Below, piece by piece: positions 37,860 to 51,525 of a stretch of DNA of 64,000 nucleotides (position 1 is the first letter of the stretch; the number at the start of each line of letters is the position of its first letter). A program made the position numbers and the translations under genes. Origin of the DNA: Mactra quadrangularis (taxonomy: Eukaryota > Mollusca > Bivalvia > Venerida > Mactridae); the NCBI GenBank assembly GCA_025267735.1, contig CM046303.1, forward strand, positions 68,401,034 through 68,465,033, in the 5' to 3' direction. The notes below the pieces were generated by a model that was not told the origin of the DNA, did no database searches, and saw only the letters and a list, made by a program, of their open reading frames with translations.

Positions 37860-40130
37860 ACATAAGTTCATAACAAAAACAAAAACTGTCATCATAAAAA
37901 ACATAGTTTACAGAACAAAATAATCCAGATATATCTATGTTTAGTCAAAGATCTTCACACTAAAGTCTCAAAGTAATTGGATTGCTGATGATGTAGATCA
38001 AGAGATTGCTCAGCTCAGAGTATGACAATGTTGACCGTATTATTTCTTTAAAGGGGTATTCCAGACAACTATGTATCCCTGGATTCAATGTCTGCTATAT
38101 TCATGCACCACTATGATACACTTTCTAGGCACCAACATACTATGCATTTTAGGTCAGTTGAGTGTAAAAGAAAACGATATTTTTTCCATACTTTTTCCGT
38201 TTCTAAGATGTCACGAATATGAAATGTATATCCAATATCTATAAACCTCTGATAAATTACAAGCAATGCTATCTTTAATACATTCATATTTCTTGAAATT
38301 CCCATTGATGATATTAATATTTATAGCGAATTGACTCGATTAGAAGTCCTTTGCATAATATATAAATTAATCAAATTGACAAACATATTTCATAGTGTGT
38401 ACATTGAAAGTGAAACATTCGAACTCATCTTAAAAATCAAGACAAGTAAAACTGTGTTTTAGTTATTATATTTCTATTGATAATTCGTATTTGATCAGAG
38501 TATAATGTTGTAAAATGGAGAAATATTACTTGTACTTTAAAATGACCTAATTAATAAACGTAATGTGCTGTACAAATATATTAAGACTTGCTAAATACAT
38601 TGTAATAATCAACACACTAAATATTAATTAATTAAACAATAATTAAATTAATAAAACACTTTCATACAGCGTTATTCAATAGATAAATTAATCGTATGAA
38701 ACACATTTAAATACAAAACACAATTATGGTAGTTGAACAGAATGTAAACCAAAACAATAATAATGTGGATCAGAAGCATGAATGAGTAATTCATAGTGAA
38801 TGAACTGGATTCATCAATGAATTGTTGTATGTTGCAAAATCATAGTATTATTGAAATATTTTGATAGAGGTGTGTAAATATCTTAAAATAAAAGTTACTG
38901 TAATGTTATCTTGATGTGTCCAGACAAATAAATTGTTAACATGATTTAAACATCTGAGAAAATGAAACATTTGGAATACGAAGTTCAAATAAATACCATT
39001 TTAACGAGACGTTTACTGTTGCCATAAAGACAGTTTAGTATTAGAAGATTTCTACGTGGCATTCTAGTCTCAACTTCTAAATCCTATTTTGTTATGTATT
39101 GATGATAATTATTTCAAACTTAAATGGACATTTCAGTAAATTATAAAGTACATAAAAACATATTTTTGTTTTCTTTGAAGTATTTTATTCAGGAAACAAG
39201 AAGTTATTTCACTCTGAGATCATCATACCAATAAATATACAATCATTTGAATATAAACTGAGAATTAAATGTCTACGAACTCTTGAAATTCCAATTAACT
39301 CTATATTTTCGTACGCACCTGTGAATAATATAAATGTCATTTTCTTTAAGCCACACCATACAATTACGACAGACACTAGTGTCCTCTAAAATCTACTTGT
39401 AAAATAATAATAAAAATTGGATAAATTTTACAGGGTCGCATCTGGTGTTATCGGTTAAGTATGCTTTTAATGTGTAACCCCTTCCAATGTGGTCTGCACT
39501 AATAAGACATATATTGGTTTTTTTCACAAAATAAAGTTTGTTTTCTTGTTTTTAAATAGCGATAGCATTGTATCAAATATAGTATTAGAATAAAATTAAA
39601 ACAATTACCAGTGATATTTAATGGTTCAGCCGAGGTTTTTAAGGTATTAATGTACCAGCTGTTAAATTTGTAGCCAGCATCTCCATACCAGGACAGCGTA
39701 CTATTAAACATCTTACGAAAATCTTACAAGTACGCATAACAATAAAAGTTGGACGTAAGACATTTTTTAAGACGAGCCGTAGAGGGGGTCGGGGACTTTC
39801 TTTGTGGGCTAAGCTAATCCAATTTTGACGCCCAGTAGCGACAATCGTATTTTGAATTTGATTGAATTTCTGTTCAGTAGTATATCAAGAACTGCATATT
39901 TCGATACAATTTATGTTCCATGTTGTCTATACGTTTTAAATTGATATTACATTAATAATACATTTTCATTACCTTTACATTCGTTCCCAATCCATTTCAT
40001 ACATGAAAAAGCAGATATTATTTTAGCAGATTTTTGGGTTTCGTGTTATCAAATTTCAGTAACACTTTAATTTTATCCATATTATTTAGTTTTAAGCTCA
40101 AATAAATGTATAAATATATATTTAAAGTAA
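37860..40130. other. A+T-rich non-coding DNA, no gene seen
   Basis: No coding frame can be supported. A short G+C-richer patch occurs at about 39768-39850 (GACGAGCCGTAGAGGGGGTC and neighbours) without a recognisable identity. Confidence 0.5.
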
Positions 40131-40144
40131 ATTATATTAATAAA

Positions 40145-40227
40145 TGAATCGAATGGAAAAAATCGAATTAAAAGAAAAAATCGAATCGCATCGAATCGAC
40201 TTTCCGGTGAATCGTTGCAGCTCTAAC
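40145..40227 (-). mobile_element. Possible hAT-type transposon end
   Basis: The sequence contains repeated TCGAATCG words and then GGTGAATCGTTGCAGCTCT at the right edge. On the minus strand this reads AGAGCTGCAACGATTCACC. That resembles the CAGGGCTGCAACGATT-type termini of hAT-family non-autonomous elements known from many animals. The opposite terminus was not found, so this is a fragment or a misassignment. Its right edge coincides with the left edge of the large tandem duplication. Confidence 0.4.
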
Positions 40228-41524
40228 ACATACGCTCCTCCACGTCTAATTGTCCTTATATTCACATTGTCACTCGGGATATAAAGGTAAAGTTATAATG
40301 GTATTAGTACTCAAACATCCATTTTTAATTATCTTGAAGATTTCCAAACCTACTTTTATGTGTCGGAATATTACGGTAAACAAGCAATGAAAATGAATCT
40401 AAGGATAACCAATATCACATAATGATAGTTTGGTTAAATCAATCGCTGCTATTAGAGGGAGACGATGCTCCGAATTTTAGACAGTTAGAATATTTAATTG
40501 GCATGCTGTTTGTTGCTTTAGTATGCCTGCGAACGATTTTAAACGCGTTTCACAGCTGTATTATTGAATCACATGCAGAGATTTCCAAATTTAATGAGCA
40601 AATGGTATATTATTGTATTGGCTTTTCGGAGACCAATGCTTGAAGACTGAAAGAAATATTGAATGGTCAGTGAATAGATGTTTGTTATAGTTGAAGCGCT
40701 TAGTGAGCGCATCTGTCTGTATGTTAAGTATATCAATATATGCAGTTTTCAGAGACACTCATTGCTGACATCGAGTTTAATATATCTGTGTTTTACTGAA
40801 GTTATTATCTCCATACTTACATGTTTTCACTTCTAACAGCGGAGTTATTACCGGCATCAACAACCTTATTGTCACTTAGCGCGCCCTTAAATGTTTAAAA
40901 AACAAAAACAATTGCAAAAGTGAGTGGACCGTTTTAATTAGGTAAGTGGTAAATAGACTTTCAAAATAACCTATGCTTACTATCAGATACATTTACATAC
41001 ACATACATTAGATGAGATGGCTACATTAAGAAAAAGAGTAGATATCTGATATGTTATTGCCTAAAACAATTGAAAATGAATTGATGTTGTTATAGAAAAT
41101 GATATTCAATTACCATAGTTCAGTGTGCATTTTTATAGTCAGGTGAAGTAACATAAGTTCAAATATCCTTATTGTATAATATAATAGACATAATGCTGGT
41201 GCCTATACTTGTATTAGAGCGAGCGACATATTCTGTTGATCAAACAATTTTCAATGTATCAATTACGTTCAATATTTTTTTTACTTAGGTTCTTTATCAA
41301 AACACAATCTAGATATAATAAAGCCGCTATCTAAATTCTACGGTACGTCAATCTTTACTTCTAATGGAATAAGACTAGAAATTCCAAAACAAAAAAGAAA
41401 AACAGTTAACATATGCTTCGTCGTTAAACAATTTAGGCGGATGAATAATATACCCTTGGTTTCTACAATTCACGATAAATGTGTAATTTAAAATAAACAT
41501 TACACGAGCAAGTGACAGTTTAGG

Positions 41525-41740
41525 TAAATGAATTGATACTATTGGTGGGAGACGATGCTTCAAAGTTTAGACAGTTTAGGGATTTAATTGGCATACTGTT
41601 TGTTTCTTTATTATGTCTGGGAGCGCTTATTGACACATCTCTACTGTTTTATTGAACCACATGCATAATTTTTTCAAATATAACAGACAAATGCGAGTGA
41701 ACAGTATAAATTAGTTAAGCGTGTAAATAGACTATTTAAA
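41525..41740 (+). repeat. Nested partial third copy of the F unit
   Basis: GGTGGGAGACGATGCTTC, then TTTAATTGGCATACTGTTTG and TTATGTCTGGGAGCG repeat the sequence at 40.44-40.53 kb and 48.06-48.14 kb. This is followed by a shortened join to GTGTAAATAGAC. It shows that the left part of the F unit was duplicated twice, with an internal deletion in this copy. Confidence 0.75.
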
Positions 41741-41762
41741 TCAAAGCACAGAAGGCGCTGAA

Positions 41763-42658
41763 TTTGTTTGGGTCTCGGAATATCAGAAAGGTGAAGGTTG
41801 TGTGGAATGAGATATAAATGTAATATAGATGCTATAAATTCAAGAAACAGTGACACAGTGTTATAAATTTATATTTTAATGAACTGAAAATAATGTAACA
41901 TTTCAATATATTAAAACTTATCTAAACATACAAAAAAGTATCCTATATCTAAACATGCAAAAAATAACATTATTATATCCAACATATCTTACAACAAATA
42001 TAACAGTATATTTACATAATATGGTCAACATGTTTTTTTAAGTTTAAATAAGTGATATTATCACTGTCACAAACTGGTTTGTTATGTGAAATCAACTTTA
42101 CATATATTTCTTGTTTATAAATAATACCAACAAACGATAATGCATAATAAATATTGCCTGAAATTTTATTTACAAACCTTCTTTCTTCTCCGTGGGTTGT
42201 TCTGTTGACTCTTCAGCGTGGTTTGATTATTGAATTGAATTTGTTATATAAACTAACCCATAGACGAACGCCTTTTAATTGAAGAGTTCAAAGTTGACGT
42301 GCGTTTAATCAAAATTATTTAGATACATTACCAGTAATTTGCGGAAATGTTACAATTGCACAATATTAGAAAGCTTCGACCAATCGGGAACTATATTTTC
42401 TTCCCTGAGCAGGTCTGAAAATCAATGCACCTGTTATTTGACAATTAATCTGGTTCCCTGTTTTATTATGGTTCGCAGGGGACCAGTCCATTTGACAATC
42501 TTCACGCAGTGATCTCCCCTGACTTTTTCGGCGTTAATGTTCATGTAAAGAGAAGTAACCGCTTCAAAAAAGCGGACTACTTTCGGCATTTGAAATTAAC
42601 AGCATTCGGGTCTGAAATTTCGCTACCATTATTTGTTTGGTCTGACGACCCAAACAAA
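41763..42658. mobile_element. Insertion with 12-bp perfect terminal inverted repeats
   Basis: TTTGTTTGGGTC at 41763-41774 is the exact reverse complement of GACCCAAACAAA at 42647-42658. The block between them is absent from the other copies of the F unit, where GTAAATAGAC is followed directly by ACTATGCTTACTATCAG-like sequence. This fits a non-autonomous DNA transposon of about 0.9 kb. The right terminus also forms an 11-bp perfect hairpin (42630-42640 with 42650-42660). About 20 bp of non-homologous sequence lies left of the left repeat, so the true end may be slightly different. No target-site duplication could be confirmed and no transposase is encoded. Confidence 0.6.
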
Positions 42659-45600
42659 TAAAAACTACTATGTATAATATCAGATACATTCACATTCACA
42701 TACCTTAGATGAGATGGATACATTAAGAAAAAGAGTAGATATCAGATAAATTATAACCTTCTAAAACGATTGAAAATTATCAGATATTGTTATAGAAAAT
42801 TATATTTAATTAGTGTAGATCATTGTGCAGGTGAAGTAAAATGAAGTACAAATATCCATATGGTATACTCTGATAAGCATAAAGCTGATACCAATACTTG
42901 TATTTGAGCTAGCGACACATTCTGTTGATCAAACGATTTTGAAAATATCAGTTACTTTTAATGAATGCTTGCTTTCAGGATTTTATCAAAATAAAACCGA
43001 GCTATGATACAGTCATTTGATTGGTCGCTACAAATGCCAATTAATAATAATTAATAAAAATTACCGCTTACATTAAGTCATCGGATATGTCATACAGGAT
43101 AATACTGTTGCCTTAAAAAACTCCACTTTAACTGTAGTTTTGTATCATTATTTTGAACAGTACACATTTCACGTTCAAATTTACCGAAAGCAAATCGTTA
43201 ACTTACTTTTACGTTACGTCAAGCTTTACTTTTAATGGAACAAGACTAAAACTTCCAAAACAAAAAAGAAAAACAGTAAACATATGTTTCGTCGTGAAGC
43301 AATTCACGCTAATGAATCATATACCTAAGTTGCTACAATTCATGATAAATGTCTAATTTAAAATAACGATTACACGAGCTAGTATTTCTGCTTCATGCAC
43401 AATGTAATTAATCTCATTTTCAGAAAGATGTTATCTTATAATTTTCAATTCACTTTGATGCATATGTATTGCTTATCACTGTAATTATGTTTGAGCATCT
43501 TCACAGAAAATATAATCAAATATTATTGAAGAAAATTGTCACATTACTTATCTTTGTAAAAGGAAATTATTGGTGTCTAAGCTACATTTCCTAATCAATT
43601 CATTGATGTTACAAAATGTTTTGAAAATATGATATTTTATTATATTCATTAGGCGGTAGCACTTTTTGCTGAAAAAACAATTTAAACACATGGATTTTGT
43701 ATTATACAGAAAAAGGGATAGTTTCCAGATTAAGAGGAACTAACATAAAGCCTAGAAAAATTAACCAAGTATTGTTCAACACAAGCACATATTGTTATAT
43801 TTCCCTATATATTATGTGTTTGTTCGTTTATTTCGTTCTGTTTCACTGCATTATATGAAGATTTACGTGTCATTATAACACAGATAGTGTAACGTTTTAG
43901 TGGCTAATTATCCCTATGGGAGATATGAATTTATAATGTAATTTGTATTAATGTGTTTTGTCTACCATGAACTTATGGTTAATATTTATTATTACAGACT
44001 TGAAATGTTATATGCATGTCTCTAAGAAACACAGTAATGTGAACAAATGTGAACAAAACCCTTTGTAAGTTGATAGGAAGGTGAATTATCACATATACAT
44101 AACGAATATTAAGAAATCGTTACTATACACAGTTATGTTTGCATTCATATCCGACATACAACAAGGACGTGCTATTTTAAGCTTAGATCACTACTTTATG
44201 TAGAATTATTAGTACATACTTATAAATACAGGTGTGAGATCACCTCATGGTATACACTGTAAAACATGTACAATATTAATGCAGTTAGGTTCCATTATTA
44301 GGACCATCAAAATTGATAATGCTCATACCTGAATTGTCTACTGTCTTCTAAAACTTACAATTTGTGTTTCGGTCGCCAGACATAGTGTCATTTTGCAACA
44401 ACAAATGTTATGATTATTATAGAACTTGATTCTAGTATTACACTAACTGGTTTTTGATTACATGAATAATAACCACTACTAATTTGATGTTAAAAACACC
44501 ACATTCAATAAGCATTTTTAAAAAAATCGCATTAAAACCTAGCATTTTTGTTTACAAATTGACAGCTTGTTTTAATGACTTACAGTTCTAATGAAATGGG
44601 CTAAAAGTTAAATTAGTCAAAACAGAAGTAAGTGCATGAATGTCGACATTGAAAAGTAATTTTAACTAATAGAAAACATCCCTTTAGTTACTACAAATCA
44701 TAATATGTTTCTTATTAAAACTTATTATAACTGTAACTTACCGACAAAATATTTCTGTTTCATACAAAACGTTATGAATCTCAATTTCATAGAGACGTTT
44801 TCTTATTATTTCAATTCTCTTAGATGCATAAGCATTGTTTATCACAGTTTTTACATTGACCTTCACAATGTTCTAAATTAAATATAGTAGAAAAAATCAT
44901 AAGTTATCTTAGTAACTGAAAACAATCAATCTACAGGATTGGATTGCTTAAAATTAATTGTTGATATGACGTATTTGAACAATATCAGTTTATTACAATC
45001 GAGACTATTAAAATGACATTTTGTCGACCCCATAACAGGACACGTGTTCATACTTGACTAATCAGCCGCATTTTACGACGAGCAATATTTGCTGTCCCGG
45101 CGAATGTTTTGTAAGGAACAATGAGAGTATTTGTATACAAGTCTCTATATATGTCACTAACTGAGTGTGCTCTATTTAAAATCTCATTTGTTGTAATTCC
45201 TAGAGGGAAACCTTCAAGTATCTTACACCACGAAACTAATAAGTTATGTAATTACAAGTTCTTGGTCAATTTTGATTATATCTAGTCAGCAGTATTAGAA
45301 ATAGGCAATCAATGTGAGAGACATTAATAGGATTGATCTTAAATAGGAAATTGAACGTTAATAAAATCGTTAATATGTGTCACATTTTATGAGGCGCGAG
45401 TCTACGTGAGGTAATTAAAGAACAATTTGCTTGCTTAATGTAAATATACCAGTAAAATTCCTACATACAGCTTAAAACGCTATCTTTACCACTGTTCATT
45501 TTCATAACTAAATGATTAAACTGTAATCATGCAGTTAATAAACTTTAACAATAAGAACGAAGAATGGATTTTATGGTCCTCTTAATGATAGAAAAATCTT

Positions 45601-46510
45601 CATTGTAACACAATTACATAAATCATGATTTTTACAAAATACGCTATCAAAATACTGTTAATTAAGCTTATACAACGGTTTACCATGCATAATGCTGCTG
45701 ACTTCTAAAACATATAAATTAATTCCAGTGCCATTAAGGTAATATTAATGTATAACACAAATAACGAAAGTATTCTCTACATAATATTTTATATATTTTT
45801 AATTATTAGCATAAATAGTGGAATGTCTGCTCCTTACCGATAATAATAACCTCTACGCAGTCAATATACAAACATTGTCCGCAAAACATTTTTTGTGTCG
45901 GGTATGAATGAATTATTACTCCTGTGGGATATATGATTATAATGCAATTTGTTTCAATTTGTTTTGTCATGAACGGGCCATTAACCAATGATATAAACAT
46001 TAAACTGTTTGTCTTTAAGAAATATAGTATCACAACTAAAGACAATTTACAAACAATCTGATATCCTTTAGCTTGTTTGAAAGAAGGTATATAATCAATT
46101 ATTCTAGACAATAAAAACTTTTTATTTCCATCCCTAGTTGATTGAATTATGATTGAGTTCCGTTTTCTATTAACAACAAAAGTTCTGCTAAAAATATATC
46201 GTTTATTTAAAACAATTATTTTCTATTTAAACAACACGGTCGATAAAGTCTGGAAATGATAATATTAAAACATACAATTACAAACACATTGTCGTTGGCA
46301 GGTTTTGTTTTATATTTGTGAACTCTTTAGGAGAACTATACTATCAGAAAGAATTATCATGGTTAAGACAGGACTCGCATTGAACGTGTAAATGTTTGCC
46401 ACGTGATTTTATTTCAACTCATAAAATGAAAAAAATATCGGTTTGCACATTTTAGATGATAAACAACATAATAACATATAGGTTAATATCTATCGTTATT
46501 TACGAATAGG

Positions 46511-46813
46511 AGCAGTAGTTCAGTGGTAGGACAAGCTTAGGAATCGAGACGTCCTTGCTTCCAATCCCACTAGGGGCACATATAATTTCTTTCAGGATGA
46601 AATATACCTGCGATTGCTTCACTCCACCCAGATGTAAATGAGTACCTGCGAGGGCGATATAATTCCGTTACGTCCGTTAATTTGCCGGCTGCACTAACAA
46701 GCGGAGTAAAATACTTCCCAGTGAGCTTGATAAATATATAACACTAGCTCGATGACCAGGTCTAAATCAAGTCAGTATACTTGCGTAAGCATGGAATTTA
46801 GACTAGAAAAAGC
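46511..46813 (+). mobile_element. tRNA-derived SINE type I, copy in F unit 1
   Basis: The tRNA-like head has an A-box-like TAGTTCAGTGGTAGGAC (46516-46532) and a degraded B box (GCTTCCAATCCC). It is followed by a body with GCGATTGCTTCACTCCACCC, GATGTAAATGAGTACCTGCG, ATATAATTCCGTTACGTCC, CTGCACTAACAAGCGGAGTA and GATGACCAGG. The same insertion is present at the same place in F unit 2 (53147-53449), so it predates the duplication. RNA polymerase III promoter activity is unlikely given the damaged B box. The 3' limit is approximate because the flanks are also duplicated. Confidence 0.8.
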
Positions 46814-47365
46814 CATTATATTGTTTTACTAGTAAGTAGACACAAAGCAGTAGTGTTGATAAACCTGACCATTTTAAACCTTACCTAAACTAGAGAGCAA
46901 TATGCTTGTGGCGATTTGAACTAGGAAAACATGTGCGGGTTAAAATAAAAGTTACTCGCTATTTTCAAAATCCACTCGCATTTTCGAGTAAGTGAGATTT
47001 AATTCAATTCTTGGTTATGGTTCAATTAACAAAATACATATGTAGCAGAAACAATAATTGAACAATTATCTCAACTGAATTACGTTAGAAAATTTGACGT
47101 ATTCACAAAGGAAAACAAGTAACTTCAGTAATTCATTTTCACATGTTAAATGAATTTTAATTATCAATTATCTTCGAGATATAAATAGTGTAAAAAGTAA
47201 TAATTACTCATTCATCTTAATCTAATGTCTAAAAGAGTATGATACAAATAAATGATCATTTATCATTTTGATATAGAATTATGAAAATAAAAAAATGATT
47301 TGGAAGATGTAACTAAAAATGTACAACAACAAATCACAGTCGGTAATATAAAAATAATTTTAGTT

Positions 47366-47821
47366 ATAAAAGGATTATAATGAGTGATGGTCTGATAATC
47401 CTTCTTTGTTTATGGTGCCTGTGTTTTCGTCAGTGATTTAGACCGTCTCCAAAAAATTATCACACGAGTAACGAGCGTGCATTCTATAAATAATCGGCGG
47501 ATACCGTAAAGGTCGAATGTACATGTTTTAGATTAAACCAGACGGTATTAATTTCTTGAAGATACTTCTTAAACGTAATGTATAAATACTATATCGAATA
47601 AATAAAATGTAAAATAATCACACCAAATATTACAGTTAATTCATCTGAAGCTCGTTTCGTAAGCTGTATTGTCACAACAAGTAGGTACGAGTTTTAGTCT
47701 AACCCTCATTGACTTAAATGGCGGCTCCCATGATAAAAGTGCGTAAGACAGTAATTAGGCTGTAACACCTAAACAGTTCCGTATGCAGTGACGGTATCTA
47801 AACTGATTACAAACAGAGCGC
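47366..47821. other. Spacer between the two F units
   Basis: No gene or repeat is recognised. The sequence is slightly less A+T-rich, with CGTTTCGTAAGCTG and AATGGCGGCTCCCATG, and separates the right end of unit 1 from the left end of unit 2. Confidence 0.5.
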
Positions 47822-50800
47822 CACGCTTTAGCTTATTGTCTAATTATCCTTATATTCACATTGCCACGTGTGACAAATAGGTAAAGAGTTTAAGGTATTA
47901 GTACACAAACATCGGTTTCTAATTATTTTCAAGATCCCTAAACCTACTTTAAAGTGACAGAATATTACGGTCAACAAGCAATAAAAATGAATCCAAGGAC
48001 AACTAATATCTTATTGTTCACAAAATGACAGTCTGGTTAAATCAATTGCTGCTATAGGAGAGAGACGATGCTCCGACGTTTAGACTGTTAAAAGATTTAA
48101 TTGGCATGCTGTTTGTTTCTCTAGTATGCCTGGGGACGATTTTAAACGCGTTTCCTAACTGTAATATTGAATCACATGCAGAGACTTTCCAAATATAATC
48201 AGCAAATGGTATATTATTGTATTGGCTTTTCGGAGACTCATGCTTAAATACTGAGAGAAATATTGAGTGGTCAGTGATTAGATGTTTGTTATAGTTGAAG
48301 CAATAAGTGAGCACATCTGTCTGTATTTTAAGTATATCAATATATGCAGTTTTCAGAGACACTCATTGCTGACATCGAGTTTGATATATCTATATTTTAC
48401 TGAAGTTATTATCTCCATAATTACATGTTTTCACTTCTAACAGCGGAGTTATTACCGGTATCAACAACTTAATTGTCACTTAGCACGCCCTTAAATGTTT
48501 AAAAAAATAAACAAAAATTGCAAAAGCGAGTTGACAGTTTTAATTAGGTAAGCGGTAAATAGACTTTAAAAAAAAACGAACTATGCTTACTATCAGATAC
48601 ATTTACATACACATACATTAAATGAGATGGCTACATTAAGACAAAGAGTAGATATCTGATATGTTATAGCATTCTAAAACGATTAAAAATGATCAGATAT
48701 TGTTATAGAAAATGATATTCAATTACCATAGTTCATTGTGCATTCCGTTGGTCAGGTGAAGTAAAATGAAACACAAATATTCTTATGGTATACTTAAACT
48801 CTAATAAACATAATGCTGATGCCAATACTTGTAGTTTGGCAACATATTATGTTTAGAAAACGATTTTCAATATATCAATTACTTTTATTAAAGGTTTACT
48901 TCATGTTCTTTATCAAAATAAAATCAAGATAAAATACAGTCGGTTCTTTTTGTTGGCCACTGCAAATGTCAATTAATAGTAATAAAAAAAATAACCGCTG
49001 ACATTAAGTCAACGGATAAGTCATACAGGGATAAACGGTTTCCTAAAAAATACTCAAATTAAACTCTAGATTTGTATCATCACTTTGAAAGTTCAAATTG
49101 ACCGAAGGAAAATCGCTAAATTAGTTATACGTTACGTCAATCTTTACTTCTAATGGAACAAAACTAAAATATCCAATACACAATTTAGGCGGATGAATAA
49201 TATACACTAAGTTGCTACAATTCATGATAAATGTCTTATTTAAAATAACCATTACATGAGCCAGTATTTCTGTTTCATGCACAATGTAATTACTCTCAAT
49301 TTGAGAGAATTGTTTTGTATAATTTTCAATTCTCTTTGATGCATATGTATTGCTTATCAATGTAATTATGTTTGTGCATCTTCACAGAAAATATAATCAA
49401 ATATTATTGAAGAAAATTATCACATTACTTATCTTTGTGAAAGAAAATTATTGAAGAACAAGACATATTTCAAAATCAATTCATTGATGTTAAAATTTTT
49501 TTATATCATTGATATTTATTAGGCCATAGCACATAAGGTTAAAAACGTGGACCTTGTATAAACTGGGATGATTATCAAATAGAATGAACTCAGCATGAAG
49601 CTTAGTAGAGAAGTATTGTCCAACACAATTATAAATTATATTGTTATATGTTCCCATATATTCTGTGTATGTTTATACATGTAAGTTTCGTTCTGTTTTA
49701 AAAATATTGAAAAAAACACTAATATGGTCATTGTATAAATATTTATTTGTCATTAAACCACACTTTGTGTATCGTTTAGGAGACTAATTATCCCTATATA
49801 AGAAGGTATATATGTATAATGTAATTTGTTTATAATGTGTTTTGTTGACCATGGACGTATGGGTCATTATTTATCACATACTTGAAATGTTTAATGCATG
49901 TCTCTGAGAAACAAAGTAATGCTAACAAAGACGTTAACTAACGATCTTATAGTCTTAACTAAAATGACAGGAAGGTAAATGATCACCTATACATAACGAA
50001 TATTAAGATATCGTTACCATACACATTTATGTTGCTTGCGTTTATCTTCTGATATACAACAAACACGTGCTCTTTTAAACCAATAAAATTACGTTGTGTA
50101 TAATAACTAAAACATAAATACTTATGCTTATACAGTTGTGAGTTTCTCTCATTGTATACACTGTAAAACATGTAAACTGTTAATGCAGTAAAGTTCCATT
50201 ATTAGGAACATCAGAATTGATAATTTTCATGCTTGACTTGTCTTTTGTCTTCTAAAACTAACAATTTGTGTTAAGGTCACTCGACAAAGAGTTATTTTGC
50301 AACAACAAAGGTTATATTTATTGTAGAACTTTATTGTAGTATTACACAAACAGATTTTTAATTATATGTAAAATAACCAGTACTAAATTAGTGTTATAGA
50401 ATAGTCCATTTATTTAGCATTTTAAAAAGTCGCATTAATAACAAGCATTAATTGTTTATAAGTTGACAGTTTGTTTTAACGACTTACAGTTCCAATGGAC
50501 TGGGCTAAAAGTTAAATGAGTCAATACAGAAGTAAGTGCATAAATGTCGCCAATGAAAAGTATTTTAAACCAATTGAAAAAATCCCTTTAGTTACTACAA
50601 ATCATAATATGTTTCTTATTAAAACTTATTATAACTGTAACATACTCACCATTTTATGTTTTATAGAAAAAGCACTAAATCTCTATTTCAGAGAGACGCT
50701 TTCTTATTATTTCAATTCTCTTAGATGCATTCAAGCACTCCTTATCACAGTTATTACATTTGTTTCCCTTTACAAGACACTAAATTAAATATAGTAGAAG

Positions 50801-51073
50801 AAAATTATAGGTTATCGTTGTAACTGGAAACAATCAATATACAAAATAGGTTTTCAACATATTTATAGATGATATGACGTCCTTGGAAAATATCAATTTA
50901 CTACAATCGAGACTGTCAACATGACTTTTTGTCGACCCCATAATAGGTCACGTGTTCGTACTTGACAAATCATCCGCAATAAACGTCTCCTTATTGGATG
51001 CGACGAGCGATTTTTGTTGTCCCGGGAATTTTTTGTATCGTGTGAGAAATAGTGAGAGTATTGTTTAAACAAA

Positions 51074-51525
51074 TATGCAACAAAAATGTGTGAATGTTTA
51101 TTGTTTCATATATCCATTAAAAACACAAATGTGTTTGTATTCTGATTGGAAGGAGTTATAAGTTATCAATAAAGACTGAACAAAGTCTATATTCCCTTTA
51201 CAAAGTCTTATTTCACGAACAGAATGCATTCAAGCACTTACATAACACTGTGTGTGATGGTGTACACAAATGTGTCTATGTCGTTGTACAAGAAAAAAAA
51301 TCGTGATTTTTTTTTGCAATGTGTAACATTAAAATATTAAATGACTTTCTATGATTAACAAACGTGTCAAACAGTACGTGCGCTGACATAAGCCTCGCTG
51401 TATGTCCATTTGAAGAAACATTGGCTTAACTTTAATGTCATTTTTACGCTGATACATTTAGTATTGTCTTCATATTTCAGCAATTATAGTATGTAAGCTT
51501 CAAAACACTGTAGTAATTTGTGTCG
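51074..51525. repeat. Segment present only in F copy 2
   Basis: In copy 1 AGAGTATTTGTATACAAGTC runs directly into TATATGTCACTAACTGAGTG. In copy 2 the equivalent positions (about 51056 and 51528) are separated by roughly 450 bp without counterpart. This may be an insertion in copy 2 or a deletion in copy 1. I see no terminal repeats or recognisable element. Confidence 0.55.

Larger units (their letters stand above)
40228..47365 (+). repeat. Large tandem duplication F, copy 1 (with nested partial copy)
   Basis: This stretch is homologous, in order, to 47822-54018. Landmarks are ATTGTCxxTATATTCACATTG (about 40240 versus 47840), AGAC-GATGCTCCGA (40441 versus 48064), TTCTAGAGGGAAACCTTCAAG-like sequence (about 45200 versus 51590), a SINE (46511 versus 53147) and GTACAACAACAAAT (about 47320 versus 53977). 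A sample near 40.43-40.63 kb against 48.03-48.24 kb shows roughly one difference per ten bases. Copy 1 contains an extra partial repeat of its own left part (41525-41740) and an insertion at 41763-42658. No gene is supported. The plus-strand frame at 40422-40643 is shifted in copy 2. Confidence 0.85.

Noticed and set aside
40422..40643. 73-codon plus-strand frame in the F unit
   Set aside because: The equivalent sequences at 48.0 and 41.5 kb carry frame-disrupting indels and stops.
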